Assembly: GCF_003573695.1 (NCBI RefSeq)
Contig: NC_039361.1
Span: 96,412,279 to 96,476,278, forward strand
DNA from: Papaver somniferum
Lineage: Eukaryota; Streptophyta; Magnoliopsida; Ranunculales; Papaveraceae
Direction: 5' to 3'
DNA: 64,000 bases
Positions 47,567 to 59,029 of the stretch are shown one piece after another (the stretch's first letter is position 1; each line of letters begins with the position of its first letter). The translations under genes and the position numbers were made by a program. A model generated the notes under the pieces. It did not search any database and was not told where the DNA came from. It saw only the letters and a program-made list of their open reading frames with translations.

Positions 47567-48839
47567 TTGGTTACAAGGAAAGTACCTAGTGCAATGTCCA
47601 CTTTTCAAAAGATAAAGCTTAAGAAAATAGCCAAGCAGTATGTGTGGGATGAGCCCTACTTGTGGAAATATGGTGTTGATCAAATTATCCGCAGGTGCAT
47701 ACCAAACTCTGAATTTCAGTCAATTCTATCTTTTTGTCATTCTTATGCTTGTGGTGGTCACTTTGGTGCAAAACATACCGCTCTCAAAGTCCTTGAGAGT
47801 GGCTTTTATTGTCATACTCTATTTGAGGATGCATATGCCTTTTGCAAATCTTGTGATAGATGTCAACGAACGGGCAATGTAGGTGATCGAAATCAAATGC
47901 CACTCAATCCTATTCTCACTGTCGAGATTTTTAATGTGCGGGGCATTGATTTTATGGATCCTTTTGTTAATTCGAATGGAAAATTTTATATACTTCTTGT
48001 TGTGGATTATGTTTCTAAATGGGTGGAATCTAAAGCAACCCCTACTAATGATTCTCAGGTTGTTTGTGAGTTTGTGAAGGAATATATTTTCTGTAGACAA
48101 GGTACACCACGAGTGGTTATCAGTGATGGGGGATCGCACTTCAAGAAATCCTTTCATGCTCTCCTCAAGAAGTACAACATTACACACAAGATTGGTACGC
48201 CGTATCACCCACAAACTAGTGGGCAAGCTGAAATTTCAAATCGTGAGATTAAGTCCATCCTTGAGAAAACCGTTAACACTACACGGAAGGATTGGAGTTA
48301 TAGGCTTAACGATGCACTTTGGGCGTATAGAACAGCATATAAGACACCGATTGGTATGTCTCCTTATCGATTGTTTTATGGAAAAGCTTGACATCTCCCA
48401 GTTGAACTTGAGCATAAGGCTTTATGGGCGCTAAAGATGTGCAACATGGAGTATAACAAAGCGGGAAAACAAAGGAAACTACAAATCAATGAGCTAGAGG
48501 AGATACGTAACGATGCTTATGAGAGTGCTCGTATATACAAGGAGAAGACTAAACTTTTCCATGACAAGATGGTTTATCGAAAGAGTTTTGTTGTGGGTCA
48601 AAAAGTTCTTCTATTTAATTCTCGTCTTAAGTTATTTCCTGGTAAGCTAAGGTCCCGCTGGAGTGGACCGTTTGTCGTTACTAATGTTTTTCCTCATGGT
48701 GCAGTTGAGGTTACTAGTCTCGCAACAGGAACAATTTTCAAAGTCAATGGCCATAGATTGAAGCCATATTATGAAAAAATTACCTACGGAGAATGTGTAC
48801 GTGATTCAACTTGAGGATTTACTCCCTCTGGAGGAGTAG
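47567..48839 (+). pseudogene. Element B integrase, one stop and a late frameshift
   Basis: [18 protein letters not shown] ... [12 protein letters not shown] core: [31 protein letters not shown]-terminal: [41 protein letters not shown] at 48389 lies where A has TGT (Cys). A one-base difference near 48780 shifts the last 20 codons; A shows that the true end is at the TAG around 48837. Catalytic residues are intact. Confidence 0.9.
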
Positions 48840-48847
48840 TAAGGAAA

Positions 48848-48903
48848 ATGCCAAGTCGGGCTGACGACTTTAAACCAAGCGCTAAATGGGAGGCAACCCA
48901 CGG
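48848..48903 (+). other. Conserved non-coding block after integrase (element B)
   Basis: atgccaagtcgggctgac ... taaatgggaggcaaccca: the counterpart of 38846-38905 in A, lying just after the pol stop. Confidence 0.6.
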
Positions 48904-50540
48904 GTTTTGTATCTTAAGCCCTTTTATATTTTGTTTTTATTTTTTTAATATCATATTTGCATCCCCATGTTTAATTTCATTGAATCCGGGATCTATCTTA
49001 GAAGAAAATTATGATGAATACCTTTTCGTCAGAAAAATTCAGACTGCGCGTAGTTTAGTCCAGAGACCATAACTGTCATACCATTTATCGAAACATTGTT
49101 CCCTTTAGACAATTTATATAAAACAATTAGATGAAAAACTTTTGTGAAATGGAGTTTTTCCAAATTCCTTACCAATTTGCACAGTTTTTACGTTTTATCT
49201 GTTGTTATGTCAGAATTCAGAATTTTCGGTTTTACACATTGAGGACAATGTGAAGTTTAAGTGTGGGGGATTATTTTGCATATAGATTTTTCAATTTTTT
49301 TGTACATATTTGAATGAAAAAACTCCAACTTCTAGTTAAGTTTAGAGTCACATAGTATACATGTCACTAAGATTACATCGAAATTCTCACAAGCGTGACT
49401 GAACTGAAAGATGCCAGAGAACATGATCAGATTTCTTGCTTGTTTGAGAGTTAGAGTTGGATTTAACCATGTCAGTGGAAAATGAGGTGCAAAATGAATT
49501 CGGTAGTAGAATTGTGGTTCCCTATAATGATACTACCTATTGTTACATCATGTGAGGCACCGACCTTCAATTCTTTGTACGTGTCTAAATATGTGCTTTT
49601 AGAGTGTGTGTCACCATACGTTAATTCCGGGTAGAATGGTGAGCTACCCAACCTCCCACCAATAGAAGCACTACTTTGATATCTTGAGTGCTATTTTATC
49701 AATCATGGTGGTGACATCGAATTTCTAACTTACATACCACTTGTAATCTTGTTCGCAGTTACACCATCCACTTTATCTCTCTCTACACCAACAGGTCCAT
49801 AGAAACACATCATCATCAACAAGGGAGCGACATCAAAATCTACAAGGAAATTTGAAGACATTTAAGGTTTACAGGCAATGGTACAGAAATGGGCAGATTT
49901 CAGATTCAAATAAAGCACCAAGACAATGAGCAGAATTTCTACATGTTGATGACTTATGTGCAAGAGCAAAGATTATCAAGATGAGATTTCAAGAAGTTTA
50001 TGATATCAAGACATCCAAGTTGTGAAGAATCAAGAGTTAAAGTACTTACACCGTGGCCTTTGTACTTATATTTTTATTTTATCTTTATTTGTTTTTGTTT
50101 CATTTTCTCTTGTCTAAAAAAAAGTAAATAATAAAAAGAAAAAAATAACATTAAAAAAAAGGACAAGAATTTTTTTTTTAGGTCCATTACTAGTTTTATT
50201 ATTTTGTTTTGTTTTCATCTTGTATCTAATTTATTTTTTCTTGTCTCATATATAAATAAAAAAAAATAAGAAAATAGAGAAAAAAAAAAGTGAAAAAAAA
50301 GAAAAAAAAAGAGACAACAAAAATCGTTGTATCATATTGTGGTTTGTTTTTAGTTTTGTTCTTTCGATAAAGCCAATGGAAGAAGAAATATTTATAATGA
50401 AGTTTCAAGCAAAAAGGATTTGAAGAAAAAGAGTTACATTGTCAAGATTCTACGAAGTTCAAGAGTTATCATCAAGAGTTCAAGACCGAAGACGAAGATG
50501 TAGACAAGGATTTAATACCGAAGACACTTATATGGATACT
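48904..50540 (+). other. Element B 3' non-coding region, first part
   Basis: No gene seen. It holds 'cattgaggacaatgtgaagtt' followed by aagtgtggggg (49259-49269), identical to the PPT core. 50100-50335 is a low-complexity stretch of A and T runs. An envelope-like ORF would be expected here in some Athila elements but is absent. Confidence 0.6.
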
Positions 50541-52038
50541 TGATAAGTGCATAATTCATATGATTTTAGTGTTCATTCCATACTTGTTTAAGTTATTATT
50601 CTTGCATATTTTCGTATTATTACTTTGGTTTTCTCTTATTTGCCTCTAATAGGTAAATAATCCAAAAAGGAGCTACAAAGTGCTGAAAAGAGATAATAAG
50701 ATAAGTATTCCAAGTATCCAAGTGCCCAAGTCCAAGAGAAGTTGAAGAAGTATGACGAAAATGAGCAAAACGCTCAAAATCAAGAGACGGGCCAAATACG
50801 GATATTAACTCATTCAAGTTAAGGATTTCTCATCACCATCTTGAAGATAATTGAAAGATAAAAAAAAAAGCACAAAGAATGAGGTCATTCCGAATTCGGA
50901 TGAAGAAGTTGTGGCCAAAACAATATTTTATTGAATAACGAAGACAGTAAAGTTCGCGGACGGATTTTATACTTTAATTCCGAAAATATCTGATGGAATT
51001 TGAAGTTCGCGGACTGGGTTCGCGTACTTAGCAAGTAGGAAAATGTGTATAAACTCTTTGGAAGGCCTAAGGGCACGTTTGGAGTCGTTATGTCGTATTT
51101 TGGGGCGGATTCTTGAACCGAACTAAATACTTGATGGTCGAGCAATGTAAACCTATAAAAAGGTATTAGGTTATGTAAAAGGGATATCTATCACCGAATC
51201 TCATATCAAAAGTTCTATATCAAAAACCTAGGATTTACCCCTTTAGGGGGAAACCACCATTATCATCTTCTTTGTAATATGAGTAGCTAAATCCTTTGTT
51301 GATTAAGGATGAATTCAATGTTCTAAGCTTAAAGCTTTGTTAATAATACAAATGTATTGAGAGTTTTTATCATCATCGTTTTTTTTACCATATCTAGGGT
51401 TTATGAATGGTTCTTAGATTGATTTGGGGTGCACACTAGATTGATCTATTGATCGTTCTATTGCTAGTGGAAGTTAGGAGATAAGTAATCGTCGAATAAC
51501 TCTCTACACAAGTAGAAATCACGAGACCTTACAGAGGGATTCTGTGGAGGAATCGTGTGTGAAGACAACACCAGCAAGTAAACCTTGAGCTAAGAGTTTA
51601 ACTACTGGGATTAACCTAATTCACAAATCCTAAAGCGTTCGATTGGATTATACCTTGAGTGAGCTACTACTTGGTGGTTCGGTTGAATAGAATCTGATAT
51701 TGGAGATCTTCCGTATCCGTGGTACAAGGAGTTTTGGGGATAGCACTGAGCTAGATACTATTCTACGGTTGGTGATGAATGGTTCTTACGAACAATAGAT
51801 AAGTATTCTAATCCTGTTAACGCTTGGTAACGGCGAGGGATTTCTTAATCATCTCTTTTCTTTATATTTATTATCTTACAACCAAACCCCCTCTTTTTTT
51901 ATTTACTTTATCTTGATGATCAAATAACCTATCAATTACACAGCTCTTTGTGGGAACGATCTCTTACTACCGCTATATTAACAGTTAATTAGTGGAAAAT
52001 GTAGTTATTAATTTGTTATGCCTACGACAACCCATACA
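50541..52038 (+). mobile_element. Solo A-type LTR inserted in element B
   Basis: 1,498 bases, TGATAAGTGCATAATTC... to ...cctacgacaacccataCA, flanked by perfect atact duplications (50536-50540 and 52039-52043). It is the same type as the element A 5' LTR, including tataaaaa at 51154. It is the youngest nested layer in the window and shows LTR-LTR recombination of an A-type element after B inserted. Confidence 0.9.
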
Positions 52039-52043
52039 ATACT

Positions 52044-52680
52044 GTGAGAGTGGTTCTAACTTCACGTCGAACAGATAATGAGGTAAGTATGCATATTCCC
52101 ACCTTCGTTAAGTGGTTGATTTCCTTTCTTAGAGATCGTCAGGAAAAAAAAGGTTTTCAAAATGATAAAAGATGTGGGTTTTCAAAACAATTCGGAGGGT
52201 TTTTCCTTCATACTACTCAACGTGTCACAGGATTCTCTCTTCATTCCTTCCTGGACACATGTGTGACCCATAAAAAGTTGTTTATTATTGAGAGCAACTT
52301 CATACAACTCCTTTCCGGTAAGGCATAGTCGAGACTTTTGATTACTCTCGAACCCGGATTCTTTTGATAAGGGATGGTTATTTCTCTTTCAACTTTTAAG
52401 GATGAGATTGTGTTCAAATATATGTCTAACTTCTTATGACTAGTGTGCAGAACATCTATGTCGTCTTAGCGCGTAGGATGCTATCATTTCGGGAGAACTA
52501 GTAAGTTGGAAAAGTAGGTTTTGTGGGTATATCTCTTGTAAACCCTCACGAGACTATAACTCGTCCGCTAGGGACACCTAGGGGTTTAAAGGCATGTTGC
52601 ATTAGCTAAATGCATCTGTATTTCTCGACGATACGGAGTTGTTGTATTTTAGATAGTTTGCTCGAGGACTAGCAAAAGCC
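52044..52680 (+). other. Element B 3' non-coding region, last part
   Basis: It continues the B internal DNA after the solo LTR. The 94-codon frame at 52044-52328 starts only because of the insertion site and has no known domain. 'ctcacgagactataactcgtc' and neighbouring DNA show nothing recognisable. Confidence 0.5.
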
Positions 52681-52695
52681 AAGTGTGGGGGAATT
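52681..52695 (+). promoter_or_regulatory. Element B polypurine tract
   Basis: aagtgtgggggaatt lies immediately before the 3' LTR start TGTTAAG. It is the expected plus-strand primer. Its first 11 bases recur at 46243 and 49259. Confidence 0.85.
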
Positions 52696-55639
52696 TGTTA
52701 AGTGCATATTTTGCATATTTTTAGTGACGAATCCATTCTAGTAATTTCTTATATGCATGCAAATTATTGTATATTACGTTTGTTTTTTCTTTTTTTGTGT
52801 TTTATTAGGTAAATCATCCAAAAGAAGCGAATTGGCACTTAATTGTGCAAGCAAAAGAAGTTAGCTACACGCGGAGAAGGGCTAAAGACCAAGTAGAGCT
52901 CGTTCATATCTAGGAGTTCTTGCCAGCATCTTGAAGAGGACGAAAAGGCGAAGCTAACGGCGAAAGAATGGGGTATATCCGATATCACACGAAGAAGTTA
53001 TGCGCGAAGCAAGAATGATGCAGAAAATTACACTGTCAGTTTTCTTAGACTGACAGTTGAACGAGATTACCAAAAGCAGCCGACTATTTTACTCGGGGCA
53101 CACCGTTTTCCTCTTCAACACACTTCACGATCAGTTCAGGGAACTGAATTAGGTAACTGCCATTGGCAGTTGACGAAGATGATGTGCTTGGACTCTGGAG
53201 CTGTTGTGACTGTCGATTAAACTCGGGACTGAACAGGGAAGATAGAATTCATGGGACGTTGTCGTGGTAATGAAGACAGCGCTGTTGATATTCTCGCTGC
53301 AAAATGGGATTTAACAGAGCTAGAGAGATGGACAGAGGAGAAACCAGTTGAGACTATGGTTGTTGCAGAACTACCATTGACGAGAGAATTAGGAGCTCGG
53401 AATGGAGTTGTGTTGTAGTTTGCTGAGAGATGATGGAGCTCGAGATAACACAGATGGGCGCTGGGATATAATGTTGTGATGGTGAGATTGTTGTTTGGTG
53501 GAGAAGCTTTATAATTGATCATTAATGAAGTTAGGAACACCAGCGTGGGTTAAGAAGAAGTTCAGGAAGGAAATGGTGATCGAGTTCTCTGTAGGATGGA
53601 TGGTTCTGTGCTCGATGGAGATTATGGCGATGAATATGGGAGTTTGCTGGTGACTATCGAGAAACAATGGAGAATCTCTGTGGGTTTTATCGGGAATAAG
53701 AGCATGAAGAGTATTGGTCCGTGTGACAGCAGAGAATGGAGAATGGTGTTGATGAAGCTCGAAAGGGAAGCAAAGTTAGTTGAGACTCGAGTGGAAGTGA
53801 CAAGGAAGATGGAAGATAGTATGTTGTTGCCAATGATGTACGACAGAGATAGAGAGGTCGAGCTTATTCAGATACGAAGGAGGATGAGCTGCAGAATATG
53901 ATGATGGTAGTGCTGAGCAGTTGAGGAACACGTGATGCTGTTGTTTTGAACTGCAGAGATAAATGGATAAGAATAGTGATGCCAGGGATCAATGAGAAGT
54001 GCTGCTATGATTTTGAGGCTCGAGATGGGTTTTGCAATGATGGAGAAACAGATGGTTTTCACGGAGTTCCTGGTATATGTGAGTTACTGCCAGAGAAGTG
54101 GAAAAACTCAGGAACTTTCTAAAGTCACGTATGACTTGGTATACGAGGGGTACAGTCCGAGTTGAGAAAATTCACAAGAATTTAGTTTTCATGGTGAGAT
54201 GATTATCCACGGGAATTTTTGCCGCAAACACAAAACTCAGGGAAAAAATAAACTCACGTAGATACATCTATCCGTGAGTTTCTGGGAGAAGAAAACCAAA
54301 TCCCGTAACTTTTATATTTCACGGGGACTCATCTCTCCGTGATTCTGTCGAAGTAAAAATCTAAACTCGGGGAAGAAAATAATTAACAAAGATGTGAGTG
54401 TCCGAGAATAATATGCTGCCGAAGCTGAAAATCCAGAGACTTAAATTTTTCACGACCATGTATCCATCTGAGGGTTAAGGGTATGTTGCCAGTCCCATAA
54501 AACTGACAGCTGAACGAATGTAAATGGACTGGATCTCACCAGTTTTGCACGGAAGCCCAATTAGCTTTGGCAAACTCTTTTCACGGCCAGACTTGGTGAT
54601 GAGCTACTTAGGCTAGGTGGGTGTGTTTCGGCAAGTGGTCGCAACCTACTTTGACCGGGATTTGGCGCACGGGTACAACAACAACTTGGATACCTATTTA
54701 CGAGAACTTCTAATATTTTTGAAGGGGATCTTTTGAATCTTTAATCACGCCTTTGGAGAGAAGAACGCAAGGAATAAAAGCTAGGGTTTTGGAGCGATTT
54801 CACCATCGTAACAATTTCTCTTTCATTTTCTTATATATTTAACATGGGTGTTTCTACATCCATGAGTAGCTAAACCCATAATTGATTGAGGATGAATTCT
54901 AAGTTCTAGACTTAATCTGGATTAATATATGCATCTATTTTGAGTTCTTCATATGATTATTGTTTGCTTCTACTTTAATGAATGTCTATGATTGATTAAT
55001 TGATTGCTCTAGGTGGCCAACTATAGTAGTTTATTGATTGATTTATTGCTAGGAAGGGGTTAGGATATCCATGTCATTGTTGAATAACCCATACACAAGT
55101 AGAAAACGTGAGACCTTGCAGAGGGATTCTGTGGACCAATCGCGTGTAGAACAACACTAGAAAGTGGACCTTGCGTTAAGAGTCTAACTACTAAGATTAA
55201 CCTAAGTCATAAAATATAAACCATTCGACCAAGTTACACCTTGAGTGCGCTACTACTTAGTGTCTTGGATGAAGTGAATCTGATATTCGAGCGCTTCGGT
55301 ATCCAGTGACCAAAGGACTTTAGGGGATAGCACTGCGCTAGTTTTTATTCCACGGTTGATAATTATCTATAATTAATGATGAATTGATTAATATATTAAC
55401 TCATTGATGGTTTAGTAATGAAGAAGAATTCCCCGATCATCTCTCTCCATATTGCTTACAACTTAATCTTTTAATTACTTTGTTTATTTACTTTTAAAAC
55501 TAAAAAAAAAACCCTATGGTGACCTTTTGAACAACTAAATCTCACTGCTCTTCGTGGGAACGAACTTGACTTTCATTATATTACTTGTTAATTGAGTGAA
55601 ATTAAGATCACTAATTTGTTGCACCCACGACACGCATCA
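52696..55639 (+). repeat. Element B 3' LTR
   Basis: 2,944 bases, collinear with 40491-43417 and ending in ...cacgacacgcatCA. It includes an open frame of 101 codons at 53596-53901 (MDGSVLDGDYGDEYGSLL...), which in the 5' LTR is frameshifted near 41505, and a 55-codon frame at 53251-53418, also open in the 5' LTR (41046-41228). Neither resembles a known family. Confidence 0.92.
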
Positions 55640-55644
55640 GAGTC

Positions 55645-55776
55645 CTACAGATTGATCTCTCGAACTCAAAGCACTCCCATGCAGTGCATCTGTTTGAGGT
55701 TAAACAATTTGTCCGGTCCGCGTGATCGTCTCTTCACTTTCCTAATTAACCAGCAAATCTTTTTTCGCCATCAACA
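55645..55776 (+). repeat. T2 3' LTR, terminal part
   Basis: 'ctacagattgatctctcgaa' ... 'gtgcatctgtttgaggtt' ... 'ttcgccatcaaca' matches the end of the T2 5' LTR (29208-29358). The terminus reads CATCAACA instead of CATCTACA. No PBS follows, as expected for a 3' LTR. Confidence 0.75.
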
Positions 55777-56199
55777 ATACCGGTATGTAAACCCTATTGT
55801 CTTTGATATTCGATAAACTTATTTTTCCCATAACATCTTCGTCCGAACTCGGAATAGCCTCATTCTTGTTGGATTATGTTTGTAATTAAATTCTCTTCAA
55901 GATGGTGATGAGAAATCTTGAGTTTGAATGATTTAAGTTTGGTCTTTGACCGTGTCTTGATTTTGAGCATTTTTCCTATGTTTCGTCGCACTTCTTCCAC
56001 TTCTCTTTGGCTTGGGAACTTGGATACTTGGAATACTTCTCTTATTAGATCTTTTTAGCACTGTGTAGCTCCTTTTTGGATGATTCGCCTAACAGAGACA
56101 AATAAAAGAAAACAAGAGTAATAATATGAAAATATGCAAGAATAATAGCTAAAACAAGTACGGAATGGACACTAAAATAATATGAATATGCACTTATCA
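55777..56199 (-). mobile_element. A-type LTR fragment, inverted
   Basis: Reverse complement of the first 420 or so bases of the A-type LTR. It ends exactly at the LTR terminus (plus strand ...gcacttatca, 56199). The left edge is the end of the T2 LTR, so the rest of this LTR is missing. Confidence 0.8.
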
Positions 56200-56240
56200 C
56201 AAAATCCTAAATATTCATCTAAAATAGAATGGAGGGAGTC
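56200..56240. mobile_element. Possible right end of a Stowaway-like MITE
   Basis: taaaatagaatggagggag reads inverted as ctccctccattctatttta, the partner of atccctccgttccacttt at 24126. Only about 40 bases remain before the LTR fragment. Confidence 0.4.
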
Positions 56241-57507
56241 GATATAAATTTATCACATCTCTTGCATCACTTCAAAACGTTGTTGGACTTTCTTCTACAT
56301 GAGACCTCAATATCTCATCCTTTCAACAAACTCTATAACCCATTCTTTATAGTGTATGGTTACCAACACCCATCAACATATATATATATATATATATGTA
56401 TGTATATATATACCTCTTTCAACCTTGTTTTGCATCCCGTAGAACATCATAATAACCAAACGAAGAACATACACTTCTAATAACCCATCTTTGTGTAAAC
56501 ACCAGTTGAAAAATTATCTTCGAATCTCTCTTCCCGAAAAATAAACTCTTGTTTAACACCAGGTTCAATCACACCATCCCTTCCAAGATCTATACTGATT
56601 GTTGGAAATTGTCACCCCGAGCGCAAGAGAACACTAATTACAAATTACAATTGGTGATTTGAACTAAATAAGATAGACAAAAGATTTCTTTTTTTTAAAA
56701 TATACAACCACAACTAAAAATAAATTTGGTTCACCTGTACATGTTATATCTACGGCCAACACCACGATAAAAAATTTAGTATATCAAGTTCATAACATGC
56801 TCTTTTCGCAACCCACTAGAGAAGACCCAAAAAAAAGAGTTAATAGGACATACCCGAAAACAATATTAGATAAACCTTAGAAATCAACTCTCCAAACTCT
56901 TCAAATCCTGTATCATATCTTCTTTTCTACACCCTCAACACAATTGTTAATAATATAGGATCAACACGAAATACACTCTAGAAACCTGGTTAGGACAAAA
57001 TCCCTAATCCCAAAATACTAGAACACCGAAAGACTCACTCTATAAAAAAATTTCTCACATCTATATTGTCCCTTACGATAGAACTTGACCCTTCCGTACA
57101 AAAAGACCAAAAATCTAAGCACGAGTTTTACCACTCAATTCTAGGTTGGATTGCTTTACACCTCATTCTAATCATATATATAAAAACAAAAACTTAGTCT
57201 TTAAGAAACCTTAACTTAGGAAAAAGTTTCGTAAACTTAGGCACCAAGTAAACTCTTTCCTAATTGGGTTACGAAACCCAACTTAATATGAAAGAGGCCC
57301 AAAACATGGAACCCACAATTTTTTCATATTGTGCACCTAGGATCATGCTTTCAAGTACGAGACGATCACAAAAAATCACCTCCATCGTTTACTAGAGTTG
57401 TTCTCCATCTTTATACATTGTAGAATTATTTTTGAAGCTCACACTGAACTTCGATCTTCGTAGAACCATCTCCTCGAAGAAAACACCATGATGTTAACAA
57501 AAGTCTT
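56241..57507. other. Unassigned region with a TA microsatellite
   Basis: No gene is supported. A (TA)n tract lies at about 56378-56411. An inverted repeat, ttgggttacgaaacccaa, is near 57261. The 83-codon frame at 56229 runs through the microsatellite and is not credible. Confidence 0.5.
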
Positions 57508-58239
57508 TGTTAGAGCATAGCTCGGTTGAACCCACCAAGCATTGGTATGTCAAGTTTGGTTGTCATATTTCAGTGAACCAAAACTCATTTAAAGAGTTGC
57601 TTGATTATTTACTAGACTCAACTTCGTATAGGTTAGCTTGAAAGTATTAGGATATGAGACATTACAAGTATTACGTGAAGACTTGAAGAATGTGAAGAAG
57701 TAAGGAGCTACGAAGACGACATCATCCTTCCACTTGAAGTTCGTAATATCTAACTTGAATTATTTCATTCCCTAATGTATCTTTCAAGTCGTGCATATTG
57801 AAAGCATAACTGCGAAGCTGTGAATGATTATACTCTAGTTATACATAGTATCAAGGAATACAATACGAAGTATAATGCTTATCTTTTGAACTTCGTATAT
57901 AAGACATCGACATAATCGTATGAATGCTATTGTGATTATGTATGGGTATGGGTGAAGATTTCGTCCTAGGAAACAATGTTTTATATTAGTTTAAAAAAAG
58001 TACAATTCATAAACTTGTTTTACGAATCGAAAAGGAAATCGCTAGGCTTATTGGTATTCTTATTCATTGCAAATCTTTGGGTTACCAATATGTGTGTTTA
58101 GTATAACCGCTCATGACTTGCTTATGTTCTTGGTAAAACTGTTCACAAGGCCTGACTTTTGTATTGGTATGACTTTTATTAGTGAAACCGATCTTAAGTA
58201 ATCATCTGAGATGGTATGATCGATTTGTTGTAATTGGTA

Positions 58240-58470
58240 TGGCCAACTCTAGACATTGGGGGACCGATCCTAGTAAGAGGTGCAACCGATCACAAAAGGG
58301 GAATCGATCCTTGTAAGAGGTGCAACAAGTTTTTAGTTATTGGGAACCGATTCTATGAACATGTGCAACACGTTTTTAGTTATCGGGAACCGATCCCATG
58401 AACATGTGCAACATATACAAGTTAGATACCATATATATGTGGGAACCGATCCTAGTACCTAGTCAACCAA
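58240..58470 (+). repeat. Accgatcc-type tandem repeat in element C LTR
   Basis: About six units of 40-50 bases: gggaaccgat-c-tgaacatgtgcaaca-gtttttagttat, with earlier units reading gtaagaggtgcaac. Unit number differs from the copies at 25110, 63260 and (minus strand) 8330. Confidence 0.78.
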
Positions 58471-59021
58471 GTTTTGGAAACTAGCGTGACTAATTTTAGT
58501 ACCCACATGGAGGTAGAACCGAAACTTGTTTTGGTAGAACCGTGAAACTCATGATTTGTGATTTGATAGGATAATCAATCACATAGTTCTTGGAAGTCAG
58601 ATGAACCAATTCTAAACTTCTTTGGAAGTGTGGCAAATCGATTCCAAGATTGTAAATATGAAAAAGGATTTATAAAGTAAAGATGTCGACATACTTTGAA
58701 CATGTGCAGTAACTCTTATCTTTTATTGTTCAAAGATATTCCTTATTAGCTAAAGGAGAATCCCGGTTCGAAATAAATTGAGAATCTTTTAATTAAGGTT
58801 TTTAGTTTTATATGCTTTTAATTTCCAGCAATTAAAATGCATATCTTTAGAAATTAAAAAATTAGTAATATGCATTTACTAGTTGGAGATTTTCTACCGA
58901 GATTTCGGTTATTAATCGGACAGAGCATTTCCAGGAATTATGAAAACCGATTTGGTGTTTATTGCATATCTTTGAGAATATTCGGTTTTGGAAATTCCTT
59001 GGTGTCGAAACTTCCATGGTC

Positions 59022-59029
59022 TATAAATA
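59022..59029 (+). promoter_or_regulatory. TATA box of element C LTR
   Basis: tataaata within 'ccatggtctataaatattg'. The same context, ggtctataaata, occurs inverted at 7898-7908 in the minus-strand LTR copy. Confidence 0.6.

Larger units (their letters stand above)
40491..55639 (+). mobile_element. Element B: complete Athila-type Ty3/gypsy
   Basis: 15.1 kb between perfect duplications gagtc (40486-40490 and 55640-55644). LTRs 40491-43417 and 52696-55639; PBS 43423; gag-pol 43655 to about 48839; 3' non-coding region with a solo LTR inserted (50541-52038); PPT 52681. The first 175 bases of the two LTRs show about 13 differences by eye. Gag-pol stays in one frame for nearly its whole length but has eleven in-frame stops and one short out-of-frame stretch, so it is dead. 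No envelope-like ORF is seen. Confidence 0.93.
25619..55776 (+). mobile_element. T2: Tat-type Ty3/gypsy element carrying nested insertions
   Basis: Order: 5' LTR 25619-29358, PBS 29362, gag from 29416, then an abrupt change at about 30302 into the body of the 3' LTR. The 3' LTR is broken into 30304-31913, about 39799-40490 and 55645-55776 by elements A and B. Protease, pol and the first 350 or so bases of the 3' LTR are absent. Flanks do not match: ttaag and copia LTR DNA on the left, atacc and an inverted Athila-type LTR on the right. The present T2 is therefore probably a recombinant of two copies, not a simple insertion. Confidence 0.75.

Noticed and set aside
43655..48839. Stop-codon reassignment or programmed read-through in element B
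   Set aside because: A has ordinary sense codons of several kinds (Glu, Gln, Trp, Cys, Ser) at the aligned sites. Decay is simpler.
43655..48839. Pure C-to-T methylation decay as the cause of B stops
   Set aside because: Only some stops (CAA to TAA, TGG to TAG) fit. Several need G to T, C to A or T to A changes.
52044..52328. 94-codon frame after the solo LTR
   Set aside because: No homology or motif is recognised, and its start lies at the edge of an insertion. Treated as chance.
48904..52680. Envelope-like ORF of Athila elements
   Set aside because: No long frame or membrane segment is found in the 3' region of B, even after removing the solo LTR.
56229..56480. 83-codon plus-strand frame
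   Set aside because: It runs through a (TA)n microsatellite and starts in a MITE-like end.
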